Below are positions 16,508 through 25,186 of a stretch of DNA of 64,000 nucleotides, in pieces. Under the pieces are notes generated by a model. That model did not search any database. It saw nothing but the letters and a program-made list of their open reading frames with translations, and was not told the origin of the DNA. Both the position numbers and the translations under genes were made by a program. The stretch spans positions 1-64,000 of the forward strand of contig NZ_AYZI01000003.1 of the NCBI RefSeq assembly GCF_001436645.1, written 5' to 3'. The DNA is from Fructilactobacillus florum DSM 22689 = JCM 16035. GTDB lineage: Bacteria; Bacillota; Bacilli; Lactobacillales; Lactobacillaceae. Positions within the stretch are counted from its first letter, which is position 1. Each line of letters opens with the position of its first letter.

Positions 16508-18798
16508 ACTTTTTATTTAAAAAATTAATTCGAACAGTTTTTAAAAATTGGACTCAATTTTTCTCTGTTTTTTTGATGGCTTTTCTAAGTATTTTATTCT
16601 ATACCGGACTTGAAGGTACTTGGAACGGAATGAAACAAAATATTAATCAATATTCTGTTCAAACCCAGTTAGCAACAGCAACGTTACAATCAACTGGAAT
16701 TAGTGAAAATGAATTAAATCAAATTCGTAAATTGCCTGATGTTTCTAAGGTATCCGCAAAAACCGAGATTAATACCACTACGAACTTGAATGGGAGTAAA
16801 AGATACTTAACAATCGATACACCAGGTACGCAACAACTTTCAAAAACCATGCAAACTAATGGACATAAGATTGATGTAAATCATGAAGGAATATATTTGA
16901 ATCAAAAGTTTGCTAATAAGAATGGTTTGAAAAAAGGGAATAACATTACTGTAAAATTTAATAATCAATTGGTTAAATTAAAAATTGTTGGAATGGTTAA
17001 TTCACCGGATAAAATGTATTACACCGGATCTAATGATTTTATTTCACCTCAGGAACAAAATTATGGTTATGGATTTGTCAGTGAAAAAACTTTAGCAGAC
17101 CAATTTAAAGTCCCCATGATAAATAATATGATTGATTTAAAGGATAGTGACAATACTAAAATTGAAAGCCAAATCAGAAAAATTATTGGTAATAAATACA
17201 TTGCTTTACAAACTCAAAAATCTAACATTGGCATTTCAACCGCTGTAGATCGAGTTGGTCAAATTAGAAATCTATCAATTCTATTTTCAATTATATTTAT
17301 TTTATTAGCAGTATTAGCAATGTATACCACAATTCGTAAGATTATTGATCAACAACAAAAGGATATGGCAACATTACAATCATTAGGTTATTCTAATACT
17401 ACTTTGTCACTTTACTATTCAATGTATGGAGCAATTGTTGGTGGAATTGGTGCAGTTGCTGGATTATTAGTAGCACCAGTATTATCAAACTTTGTTATGG
17501 AGTCGCAAAAACCAATGTTTTCACTTCCATCTTGGCAAATTTCATATACTAAAGTTCCTTTATATGTAGCATTTTCAGTTATCTTAATTTGTACTATTTC
17601 AGCTTTATTTGCAGCACAAGTTAATCAGGGTTTGACTCCAGCACAAGCATTTCGCAAAGGTAGTATTGCTAAGATTAGTAAGCGAGTATCTTTAGAAAGA
17701 CTTCCTAATTTATGGAATAAAATTCCATTTGGAAATCGATGGTCAATTAGAGATAACCTTGGCAATAAAATTCAAATGTTAATGGGATTAATTGGAGTAG
17801 TGGGTGGATTAGCACTCGTTATGACCGGCTTTGGAACTAAGAATTCCATGGATAATCAAGTTAATCAAACCTATGGTCATGAATATAGTTATGCTAAGAA
17901 AATTAATTTAACTCATGATGCTAGTCAGTCTGAAATTAATCGTATTGTTAAAAAAACAAATGGGGAAAAAATTGAAGTTGTATATACTAGTTTACAACCA
18001 AAAGGTCAATTTGATCGACCATTGACTATTTTAGATTCAGGCTCCAAAGTTAATGTGAAAACTACAAACAATGAAAAGATAAAAGATGGCGGAGTATATT
18101 TAGATGAAGGAATTGCTAAGGCTACTAAAGTTAAAAAGAATAGTATTGTTACGCTTAGCCCATCTTTGAGTGATAGAAAATTAAACCTTAAAGTTAAAGG
18201 AATTATCAAATCAAATGCACCTCAAGGAATATATATGACTAGGCAAACTTGGAACAATGAAGGAATGAAATTTACTCCAACTTCCGTTTTAACAATCCAT
18301 AATAAAATTGATGCATCAGTTAAAGACAATTCAGCAGTTAATCAAATCGTTAGTTTAAAGGAACAAAAAAATAATGCCAAAGCAATGGTTAATAATTTGA
18401 GTAGTATTTTCTTAATGGTTCAAGTATTTGGAATTTTACTTACAATTGTTATTTTGTATAACTTAGGTTCATTAAGTTTTACCGAACGTTCAAGAAGCTA
18501 TGCAACTTTAGAAATTTTGGGATTTTCGCGAAATCAAATTCGTAATTTAACAATTATTGAAAATCTTACTATTACTGCAATTGGTTGGATTGTAGGTATT
18601 CCATTTGGTTATTGGTTCTTATCAAGATATGTAACCACATTTAATACTAGTCAAATCATTTACTATCCATTTCTTACTAAAGCTAGTTTGATATTATCAT
18701 CTTTAATTGTTATTGCAGCATCACTTTCAACCGTGGTAATGATAGGAAGTAGATTGAAAAAACTTGATATGATTTCATCTACCAAAGGTATAGAATAA
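16504..18798 (+). CDS. FtsX-type ABC transporter permease
   Basis: This 764-aa permease has the two-repeat FtsX layout: an N-terminal membrane helix (about 18-40), a large extracellular domain (about 45-255), three helices (about 257-370), then a helix near 425, a second extracellular domain and three C-terminal helices (about 640-750). Such permeases with a MacB-type ATPase act in export, lipoprotein extraction or peptide resistance. The ATG at 16504 overlaps the ATPase stop; an in-frame TTG lies two codons earlier. As last gene of the AvrD operon it probably exports the product or confers self-protection (inference). A terminator follows at 18885. Confidence 0.9.
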   Translation: MNFLFKKLIRTVFKNWTQFFSVFLMAFLSILFYTGLEGTWNGMKQNINQYSVQTQLATATLQSTGISENELNQIRKLPDVSKVSAKTEINTTTNLNGSKRYLTIDTPGTQQLSKTMQTNGHKIDVNHEGIYLNQKFANKNGLKKGNNITVKFNNQLVKLKIVGMVNSPDKMYYTGSNDFISPQEQNYGYGFVSEKTLADQFKVPMINNMIDLKDSDNTKIESQIRKIIGNKYIALQTQKSNIGISTAVDRVGQIRNLSILFSIIFILLAVLAMYTTIRKIIDQQQKDMATLQSLGYSNTTLSLYYSMYGAIVGGIGAVAGLLVAPVLSNFVMESQKPMFSLPSWQISYTKVPLYVAFSVILICTISALFAAQVNQGLTPAQAFRKGSIAKISKRVSLERLPNLWNKIPFGNRWSIRDNLGNKIQMLMGLIGVVGGLALVMTGFGTKNSMDNQVNQTYGHEYSYAKKINLTHDASQSEINRIVKKTNGEKIEVVYTSLQPKGQFDRPLTILDSGSKVNVKTTNNEKIKDGGVYLDEGIAKATKVKKNSIVTLSPSLSDRKLNLKVKGIIKSNAPQGIYMTRQTWNNEGMKFTPTSVLTIHNKIDASVKDNSAVNQIVSLKEQKNNAKAMVNNLSSIFLMVQVFGILLTIVILYNLGSLSFTERSRSYATLEILGFSRNQIRNLTIIENLTITAIGWIVGIPFGYWFLSRYVTTFNTSQIIYYPFLTKASLILSSLIVIAASLSTVVMIGSRLKKLDMISSTKGIE

Positions 18799-18884
18799 GC
18801 ATTTTAACAAATGTTTTAAGTTGATAAATTAAATATTGTAAGTATGTTGTTTCATCATTATAATTAACAGGGATTTTATGTAGT

Positions 18885-18915
18885 TGGACTAATCTATATG
18901 GTTAGTCTTTTTTAT
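18885..18915 (+). terminator. Terminator of the AvrD-ABC operon
   Basis: GACTAA (18887-18892) pairs with TTAGTC (18902-18907), followed by TTTTTT. Confidence 0.7.
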
Positions 18916-19027
18916 TATTCTAAAAGTTTTATCGAATTTATAACAAAAAGTAAGCTGTTTTATTTCATAAATATTTACACTATGACACAATAAAGTCACT
19001 GATAAAAATTAAGTGAAGGAGTTTTTT

Positions 19028-20146
19028 ATGATAGATAATAAATTATGGGAACCATTTAGACTGAAAAAAACAATCCTTTCCAATAGATTGGTAATGGCTC
19101 CATTGACACGAAGTAGAGGTAATGCAGATGGAACTGTTGGTGATTTTGCATCGATTTATTACGCACAACGTGCAACAATGGGTTTAATTATATCTGAAGC
19201 TACTCATGTATCTTTAAGTGGACAGGGATTTTTAAATGCTCCTGGAATATATTCAGAAAAACAAATGAATTCTTGGAAACCAGTTATTCAAGCGGTTCAT
19301 TCATTAGGTGGACATATGTTTATGCAATTGATTCATAATGGTAGAATGGTTCATCCAGCTAATACAATTGATAATCATATTGGTTTAGCTCCATCTGCAA
19401 TTGCTCCAGAAAATTCAACTGCCCATACGGTTGAAGGTCGTAAACCGTATCCGATCCCAATTCCGATGACAATTTCTGATATTAACACTGTAATTAATGA
19501 TTTTTCACATTCAGCAAAAATGTCTATTTTAGCCGGAGCTGATGGTGTTGAAGTCCATGGGGCAAATGGATATTTACTTCATCAGTTTATGGGTGTAAAT
19601 TCTAATGTTCGAACTGATGAATATGGAGGAAATATAGAAAATCGTGCTAGGTTATCATTAGAAGTTGTTAAAAAAACTTGCGATGAAATCGGTTCACAAA
19701 GAGTTGGATTTAGAATATCTCCCCACGGACCTAAAGATTTATCAATTGATGAGGGGAAACAAATAAAAGAATTTTATCATTATCTTGTAAATAAGCTTAA
19801 TAATTTTAATCTTGCCTATCTTCATGTGCTCGATTATGGATTTGAAAATGAAGTTATTAATGATATTGTTGATACTTATAAAGGAACCATTATTTTAAAT
19901 AAAGCAAATCGCCCATTAGATGAATTAACTGAACCATTAGAATCTAAAAAGGCTGATCTAATTGCAGTGGGTCACTGGGCAATTTCAAATCCTGATTTAG
20001 TATATAGATTACAAAACAATAAAGAATTAAATAAATTAAATTATAATACCTTGTATGGTGGAGGAAATGTTGGTAATTTAGCCATGCCAACTGAAGGTTA
20101 TATTGATTACCCAACAATTGAAGACATTGATGTAAAAAACATTTAA
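19028..20146 (+). CDS. Old yellow enzyme family NAD(P)H-flavin oxidoreductase (alkene reductase)
   Basis: OYE-family enzymes carry FMN and reduce alpha,beta-unsaturated carbonyls, nitro compounds and similar electrophiles. Seen are NRLVMAPLTRSRG (about 18-30), the FMN-binding MQLIHNGR segment, GVEVHGANGYLLHQF (His-Gly-Ala-Asn active site near 178-192) and DEYGGNIENRARL. Length (372 aa) is usual. The ATG at 19028 has AAGGAG 6 bases upstream; the GTG at 19013 lies within the ribosome-site region and is discarded. The neighbouring HxlR regulator suggests an electrophile-response link. AT-rich like the rest of the island. Confidence 0.92.
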   Translation: MIDNKLWEPFRLKKTILSNRLVMAPLTRSRGNADGTVGDFASIYYAQRATMGLIISEATHVSLSGQGFLNAPGIYSEKQMNSWKPVIQAVHSLGGHMFMQLIHNGRMVHPANTIDNHIGLAPSAIAPENSTAHTVEGRKPYPIPIPMTISDINTVINDFSHSAKMSILAGADGVEVHGANGYLLHQFMGVNSNVRTDEYGGNIENRARLSLEVVKKTCDEIGSQRVGFRISPHGPKDLSIDEGKQIKEFYHYLVNKLNNFNLAYLHVLDYGFENEVINDIVDTYKGTIILNKANRPLDELTEPLESKKADLIAVGHWAISNPDLVYRLQNNKELNKLNYNTLYGGGNVGNLAMPTEGYIDYPTIEDIDVKNI

Positions 20147-20239
20147 ATTTTTGAATAATTAATAAATAGTTTAAAATAAAATATTCAATATAATATGTTA
20201 ACATTGTTTCGCATTTGCTTAAAAATTATATAACTAGTA

Positions 20240-20269
20240 AGGGAGCTATCAATCGATAGCTCTTTTTTT
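20240..20269 (+). terminator. Terminator after the OYE gene
   Basis: GAGCTATC-AATC-GATAGCTC forms an 8-bp perfect stem followed by seven Ts. Confidence 0.9.
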
Positions 20270-20277
20270 ATTTATCC

Positions 20278-20305
20278 TAGAATAACAAACGTAGAATAAC
20301 AAACG
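20278..20305. repeat. Tandem duplication of a 14-bp unit
   Basis: TAGAATAACAAACG occurs twice head to tail, directly after the OYE terminator. Nothing else marks it as an element end. Confidence 0.7.
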
Positions 20306-20686
20306 TATAAATATCGAAACTTTGCTGGATTTAAACTAGATAATATATATTCATGTAATGAGTTTAAACATTTCATTAAACGAAAACACATTAAATAAAT
20401 TAAGAGTCTATCAACAGAAGAAGAATGTGCAAAATAATTGATTTATTTATTAGGAGCTAAGAATTAGCAGGACTCATCTACAAAATAAATAAAAAATTAG
20501 GCAATTAGTATAATTAAAAATGATATATAGTTACATAACAAAAAATATGTAATGTACTTTTTTATATTGAAAATCATTTCTAATAATGATGCATGTTGAT
20601 TGGTTTGTATAAGTTTATAACCTATAAAATTGGATATATTAGCGAACTTTTTTGTTAGATTTTTCGTTCAAATAATATTTTTATTT
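20306..20686. other. AT-rich intergenic stretch without a recognisable gene
   Basis: Frames on both strands are broken by many stops, and no terminators or conserved sites were seen. A short broken frame near 20320-20430 could be gene debris, but I cannot assign it. Confidence 0.5.
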
Positions 20687-20726
20687 TTAATATGGTTTAA
20701 ATTCATATTAATTATGTTAATATAAT
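20687..20726 (+). promoter_or_regulatory. Inverted repeat and -10 element upstream of the MFS exporter
   Basis: TTAATATG (20687-20694) and CATATTAA (20704-20711) form a perfect 8-bp inverted repeat with 9-base spacing, just before a TATAAT -10 (20721-20726). The PadR regulator encoded downstream is the obvious candidate to bind it. Confidence 0.5.
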
Positions 20727-20753
20727 TTAAAATAATATTGTTAGGAGTATTTT

Positions 20754-22310
20754 ATGAATCAAAGAATTTTAAAACATATAATATTCATGTTTGGAATTTT
20801 CATATGTATGTTAGATACAACTGTTATGAATGTTGCTTTACCATCAATAGCAACAGATTTTAATGCAAGTTTAAATACTCTTTCTTGGGCATTAAATATT
20901 TATACAATTTTATTTGCTGCATTAACTATTCCTTTAACCAGAATTTCTGAGAGAATTGGTGAATATAAATGTTATATAATTGGTTTAATTTTATTCGGAT
21001 TAGGCTCCTTATTTTCTGGAATTTCTGGTGATACAAACTTATTAGTAGGCAGTAGAGCCATTCAAAGTATCGGCGCAGCCATAGTGTTCCCACTATCAAT
21101 GACCTTAGGCATTAAACTCGTAGGAAATGGAGATCGTACAGCTGTAATCGCAAGTCTTGGTGTAACGCAAGGTCTTGCAGCAGCTTTGGGTCCAATTATT
21201 GGAGGTATAATTACAAATTACTTTTCTTGGAGATGGATCTTCTTTATTAATGTACCAATAATTCTTATTATGATTTTATTTGGTTTTATTTTATTTAACT
21301 TTGATGATGAAAATAAAACTAAGGGATCCTTTGATTTTATTGGATCATTTTTAAGTATACTATTTCTAGTATCATTGACTCTAGGATTGCTTAAAGGACG
21401 AAACTGGGGTTGGGATTCACATCAGACCATCATTACTTTTTCTACTTTCTTATTAGCATTTATTTTGTTTATATATACTGAAACAAAGATAAATACGCCT
21501 ATGATTCCAATGGAATTATTTAAAAATCATCAATTCATAGGGGCATCAATAGTTATTGTTATAAGTAATTTATTTTTAGTTGCTGTAACTGTTATTTTGC
21601 CAACATATTATTCAACTGTAAAAAATTATAATGCTTTAAAAGCATCATTAATGTTAGTACCAATTACTCTGATGATATTTATCATGGCTCCATTATCGGG
21701 TTTTGCATTAAAAAAAACAGGAGCAAAATTTTTAATTAGTATTGGTTTTATTTTAATGATTATTGGATATTATGGATTTTCAACTAAAGGATTAGATTCA
21801 TTTAAATTAGCAATTTTATTTGGTTTTCTTATTGGTGCAGGATACGGTTTAATTACAGGTCCTATAACTATTATTGCAGCATCTGATTTTAAAGGTAATT
21901 TGCTGAATTCATCTCAAAGTGTTGCTGGAGTGTTAAGACAAGTCGGTGCTGTACTAGCCGTAGCAATTTTTGTTACATGCTTATATGGTAATTTAGGCCA
22001 AGCTCAAAACAAATCAATGAATTATGCAAATAATACTATTTCAAAAATAAATTTGCCCGGTTTTATGAAAGATAAAATTATAAATGATACAGATAAAGCA
22101 ATAAAAAATCGTAATTCTAATGATACAAAAAAAGTGAACACAGGAATTAGTGTAATTGATAATCAATTAACTTTAAGTTTGCGTAATATAAAGTCTGAAA
22201 CTAAGAAAAATTATATTTTTGCATTTAAAAAGTTGTATAAAGACGCTCTCCCATTTATGTTGCTATCAATTTTATCGATTACTCTATTTGATAAAAAAAG
22301 AAAGGATTAG
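20754..22310 (+). CDS. MFS multidrug exporter, DHA2 (14-TM) family
   Basis: This 518-aa polytopic membrane protein begins with the DHA2 signature LDTTVMNVALPSIATDF (about 19-35), has motif C-like GPIIGGIITNYFSWRWIF (near 148-165) and about fourteen hydrophobic segments. The C-terminal loop before the last helix is long and charged (about 415-495). It exports hydrophobic compounds by proton antiport. TTAGGAG precedes the ATG, an operator-like palindrome lies in the promoter, and a PadR regulator follows, the usual inducible drug-efflux arrangement. The substrate is unknown. Confidence 0.9.
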   Translation: MNQRILKHIIFMFGIFICMLDTTVMNVALPSIATDFNASLNTLSWALNIYTILFAALTIPLTRISERIGEYKCYIIGLILFGLGSLFSGISGDTNLLVGSRAIQSIGAAIVFPLSMTLGIKLVGNGDRTAVIASLGVTQGLAAALGPIIGGIITNYFSWRWIFFINVPIILIMILFGFILFNFDDENKTKGSFDFIGSFLSILFLVSLTLGLLKGRNWGWDSHQTIITFSTFLLAFILFIYTETKINTPMIPMELFKNHQFIGASIVIVISNLFLVAVTVILPTYYSTVKNYNALKASLMLVPITLMIFIMAPLSGFALKKTGAKFLISIGFILMIIGYYGFSTKGLDSFKLAILFGFLIGAGYGLITGPITIIAASDFKGNLLNSSQSVAGVLRQVGAVLAVAIFVTCLYGNLGQAQNKSMNYANNTISKINLPGFMKDKIINDTDKAIKNRNSNDTKKVNTGISVIDNQLTLSLRNIKSETKKNYIFAFKKLYKDALPFMLLSILSITLFDKKRKD

Positions 22311-22314
22311 GTAA

Positions 22315-22440
22315 ATGACAGTTGTTATCACAAAATTTTCAACTACATCTTCATTAGGTGAAAATTTTGATGAAATAAATAAGAAGGTATTAAATTATAA
22401 TTCAGGTATTTCAAAGATAGATTATTTTAAAACCGGATGA
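22315..22440 (+). pseudogene. Short frame after the MFS gene, probably a broken gene start
   Basis: A 41-residue frame begins 4 bases after the MFS stop (MTVVITKFSTTSSLGENF...), which looks like a real operonic start, but ends at TGA. In the next frame the sequence continues PDEYSNIGLPFGI before another stop, as if shifted. Family not recognised. Confidence 0.4.
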
Positions 22441-22504
22441 ATATAGTAACATTGGATTACCATTTGGAATATAAATAAAAAAATAATAGGGTCACTTAAG
22501 GAAG

Positions 22505-22591
22505 TTGTGGCAAAAATATTTGGTATTGGGCTTACTTGCGGGATTAATTCTATTTTTCTTTATAATTTTAGTCTTAATACTGATAAAATAG
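22505..22591 (+). CDS. Candidate 28-aa single-span membrane peptide
   Basis: From a TTG preceded by AAGGA, the frame reads W-Q-K-Y and then an uninterrupted hydrophobic stretch (LVLGLLAGLILFFFIILVL) ending in Lys. It could be a small membrane peptide or the remnant of a larger membrane-protein gene in the decayed zone 22315-22700. The close ribosome spacing and TTG start make it doubtful. Confidence 0.2.
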   Translation: MWQKYLVLGLLAGLILFFFIILVLILIK

Positions 22592-22700
22592 AAGTTGTCT
22601 ATAATAGACGTTGTATAGGGTAAATTTTAAATTAATAAAAATATTATCAAGCTAGATCGTTAATTATTTATGATGTTAGGAAAATAGGTGTACATTAGTT

Positions 22701-23225
22701 TTGAAAGGAAAAGATATTATATTAGGACTTCTCAAAACAAGAGGTCCATTAACAGGATATGAAATAAATGAAATTTTACAAGATCAGTTAAACCATTTTT
22801 ATGTAGGAAGTTACGGAATGATTTATCCAACTCTAAAAAAATTAGAAAACTCAGGTTTTGTAAAAAAGGAAAAGGTAAGTCAAGATGATAAGCCAAATAA
22901 AAATGTTTTTTCAATACTATCTTTAGGCGAAAAAGAATTTAATAAATCACTATATAAACCATTACAAGACGATGAATTTAAATCTGATTTTTTAATTAAA
23001 ATATATTTTGGAAATCAATTTTCAAAAAGTGAATTTATTAATCTAATTAAAAATGAAATACGAATAAAAAAAGAAAATCTTAGATTGTTAGAAGATAATT
23101 TGGAAAAATGGAAGAACAACGGAATGAATGATAATCATAAGTTTACATATGACTATGGAATTATTTATTACGGATCCATTATTAGATTTTTGGAAAATAA
23201 ATTGAAACAAGCTGAAAATATATGA
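22701..23225 (+). CDS. PadR-family transcriptional regulator
   Basis: This 174-aa protein has the PadR winged helix at its N-terminus: ILGLLKTRGPLTGYEINEIL, then YGMIYPTLKKLENSGFVKKE. A C-terminal coiled-coil dimerisation domain (about 105-172) follows. It starts at TTG. Placed after the MFS exporter, it is probably a substrate-responsive repressor of that gene, possibly acting at the 20687-20711 palindrome (inference). Confidence 0.88.
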   Translation: MKGKDIILGLLKTRGPLTGYEINEILQDQLNHFYVGSYGMIYPTLKKLENSGFVKKEKVSQDDKPNKNVFSILSLGEKEFNKSLYKPLQDDEFKSDFLIKIYFGNQFSKSEFINLIKNEIRIKKENLRLLEDNLEKWKNNGMNDNHKFTYDYGIIYYGSIIRFLENKLKQAENI

Positions 23226-23344
23226 GTTTTAAAAATGGAACTAAGAGATAAAAACATTACGTAAAACTAATGCGAATGGTAAACTTATACATTAGACCTT
23301 GATAAATGTCGTCGTATTACAACTTCGTATAATACATATTATGT

Positions 23345-23530
23345 AAAGTAAAATTTATTTTTATGTTCTTCAAAGCTTTTAATTATTTTTGTATATTCTT
23401 CTTTTGATTTATCCTCTAATTAATTTTTCCAGATTCAATATCTCTTTCGGCTTTTTCTATTAATTTTATATAAGAATCAATCATACTATTACGAATTTCA
23501 TTAATTGTTATTTTCTCAGTAGTTGTAATT
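23345..23530 (-). pseudogene. Decayed small gene fragment
   Basis: On the minus strand a helical stretch (EIRNSMIDSYIKLIEKAERD) runs to a stop near 23420. In another frame EDKSKEEYTKIIKSFEEHKN continues, as expected after a one-base frameshift. The family is unknown. The region 23226-23345 holds nothing recognisable. Confidence 0.35.
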
Positions 23531-23537
23531 ATTTATA

Positions 23538-23750
23538 TTATTTTTTAGTTTTCTTTAGTAATATAAACCATATAAATTGTACTATAAATAAAAATGCAAA
23601 TGGAATATCTAAAATACACCAATTAATTAATTTTATTTCTTGTGTTTGAATTGTTCCAGAACCATCAGTGCTTCTAATAAATATAAAAATTGAAAGTGTT
23701 ATAAATATTAATAATTCAATTATTGACACAATTTTCCATGATTTTTTCAT
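23538..23750 (-). CDS. Small two-span membrane protein (DUF3923-like)
   Basis: The 70-aa protein has two hydrophobic helices (about 7-25 and 44-64) joined by a loop with the RSTDGSGTIQTQEIKLI block, which I recall as characteristic of DUF3923 proteins. The ends are basic (MKKSWK, LLKKTKK). Function unknown. It sits among decayed genes, so expression is uncertain. Confidence 0.6.
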   Translation of the reverse strand: MKKSWKIVSIIELLIFITLSIFIFIRSTDGSGTIQTQEIKLINWCILDIPFAFLFIVQFIWFILLKKTKK

Positions 23751-23818
23751 AGATTAATCTCCAGTTTAATGTATTAGCAAAGATATAAAAATGTTAAGCT
23801 CCATACCCATGGTGTCCT

Positions 23819-24145
23819 TTAGGGCCACATAGAGCAATGCTGTAGGAAGTAGATACGCTCAATTTCTAATGAGCTGTCGCCCTGCGCTTCGCTTTGATTT
23901 TCACCTGTGTTCAACTTTAAATAACCAACAAGCTTATTATGAACTAAACATAAATAAAATGTTGAATTTACTTGGTTTAGTTCTTTGGATAGCTTTTTTT
24001 GAGAACATGCATTTTCTAGATACTCATTCAAATCATCTTCCGTGTTGGCACCGGAAAAAGTTTCTGTAAAAGTTTTACGACTAATACTGATTAGGTCATT
24101 TAAATCATCGAGAGATGACTTTCGAATAACAATACTTGTCCATCT
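23819..24145 (-). pseudogene. GNAT-family N-acetyltransferase, decayed
   Basis: The minus-strand frame from about 24140 reads IVIRKSSLDDLNDLISISRKTF-type GNAT N-terminus, followed by LVGYLKLNTG and SLEIERIY, the beta4-beta5 core. It then derails into FLQHCSMWP and stops. Downstream, another frame shows ALLYVALKD, as expected for the acetyl-CoA helix, so a deletion or frameshift removed the CoA-binding part. The only nearby ATG is out of frame. The gene is therefore broken at both ends. Confidence 0.65.
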
Positions 24146-24292
24146 GTCTCCCTACCGCCAATCGTTGTTAAGCTATTAAAAGTTAGTATAACAAAACCTT
24201 GGTACCTTATATTGCTTGGTGACTGTTATAGATCACCAGCTGACATCTCGCGACGATCATTGCTGTTTTGGTTACAATCAATTTCAGCTCAA

Positions 24293-25165
24293 CTAGTCAT
24301 GTATTTGATCAATATCTTGCATCCAACCTAACGCCATTGCTCTTTCACCTAAATGTGTCCCAATCGTTGGACCGAGGTAACTTTGTACAACCGTTTGATT
24401 TGGCGCAATTCTTTTGAAATTTTTTACCCATTCTTTATTAGCTTTGGGATCGTTAGCATCCATAATGAATGCTTTAAGCGGATAATCACAGTGCTCAATC
24501 TTAGCTTGAAATAATTCAAGTACTCGTTTATTTGCTCGTTTCATTGTTCGAACTTTATCAAAGGCAATGATTTGATCGCTAGTTTTATCAAAGGTTAATA
24601 AGGGCTTAATGTTTAATAATCCCCCGATAAATGCAGATGAATTTGAAAGACGCCCGCCCTTAACAAGGTTTTTAAGATCATCTACCACAAACAATTCATC
24701 GATTGTTGAACGAAGATTAGTAAGCTTAGCGATGATTGTGTCAGGATCAATATTTCGCTCGGCTAAGGTAGCTGCATAACGTACTAGTTCTCCCATTAGT
24801 GCCACGGTAATCTGGGAATCAAACGGAATGACACGAATATCTGAAACCATGTTGGAAATTTGAACCACTTGTTGATACAAACCAGAAATCGTTGCTGCTA
24901 GATGAATACTAATAACGTTATCATAGCCTTCTTCAGCGAGCCGATTATACAAATTAATTAATTCTCCAATTGGAGGCTGAGAAGTTGATGGTAAGGTGGT
25001 GCTTGCTTCTAGTTTTTCATAAAATTGTTTATTGGTTAAATTAACGCCCTCTTCAAAACTTTCGTCCGAAAAGATAATTTGGATGGGAATTACTTTAATG
25101 TTATGCTTTTTAATTTCTTTCATCGGCAGGTAAGTAGAACTATCAGTAACAATTGCTGTTTTCAA
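24293..25165 (-). CDS. DegV family protein (fatty-acid binding)
   Basis: DegV/FakB proteins bind a fatty acid and present it to the FakA kinase. The N-terminus KTAIVTDSSTYLP, the TLPSTSQPPIGEL motif (near 56-68) and ISIHLAATISGLYQ (near 85-98) are typical, as is C-terminal GPTIGTHLGERAM. Length (290 aa) is normal. It follows a MarR-type gene by 21 bases on the same strand, suggesting an operon. Confidence 0.92.
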   Translation of the reverse strand: MKTAIVTDSSTYLPMKEIKKHNIKVIPIQIIFSDESFEEGVNLTNKQFYEKLEASTTLPSTSQPPIGELINLYNRLAEEGYDNVISIHLAATISGLYQQVVQISNMVSDIRVIPFDSQITVALMGELVRYAATLAERNIDPDTIIAKLTNLRSTIDELFVVDDLKNLVKGGRLSNSSAFIGGLLNIKPLLTFDKTSDQIIAFDKVRTMKRANKRVLELFQAKIEHCDYPLKAFIMDANDPKANKEWVKNFKRIAPNQTVVQSYLGPTIGTHLGERAMALGWMQDIDQIHD

Positions 25166-25186
25166 AATTTTTCCTTTCTTTGATTA

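Noticed and set aside
20306-20686. Insertion-sequence remnant near the 14-bp tandem repeat
   Set aside because: No transposase motif, terminal inverted repeats or target duplication could be identified.
24160-24292. Functional T-box riboswitch upstream of the GNAT relic
   Set aside because: Only fragmentary resemblance, no terminator/antiterminator pair and no intact downstream gene.
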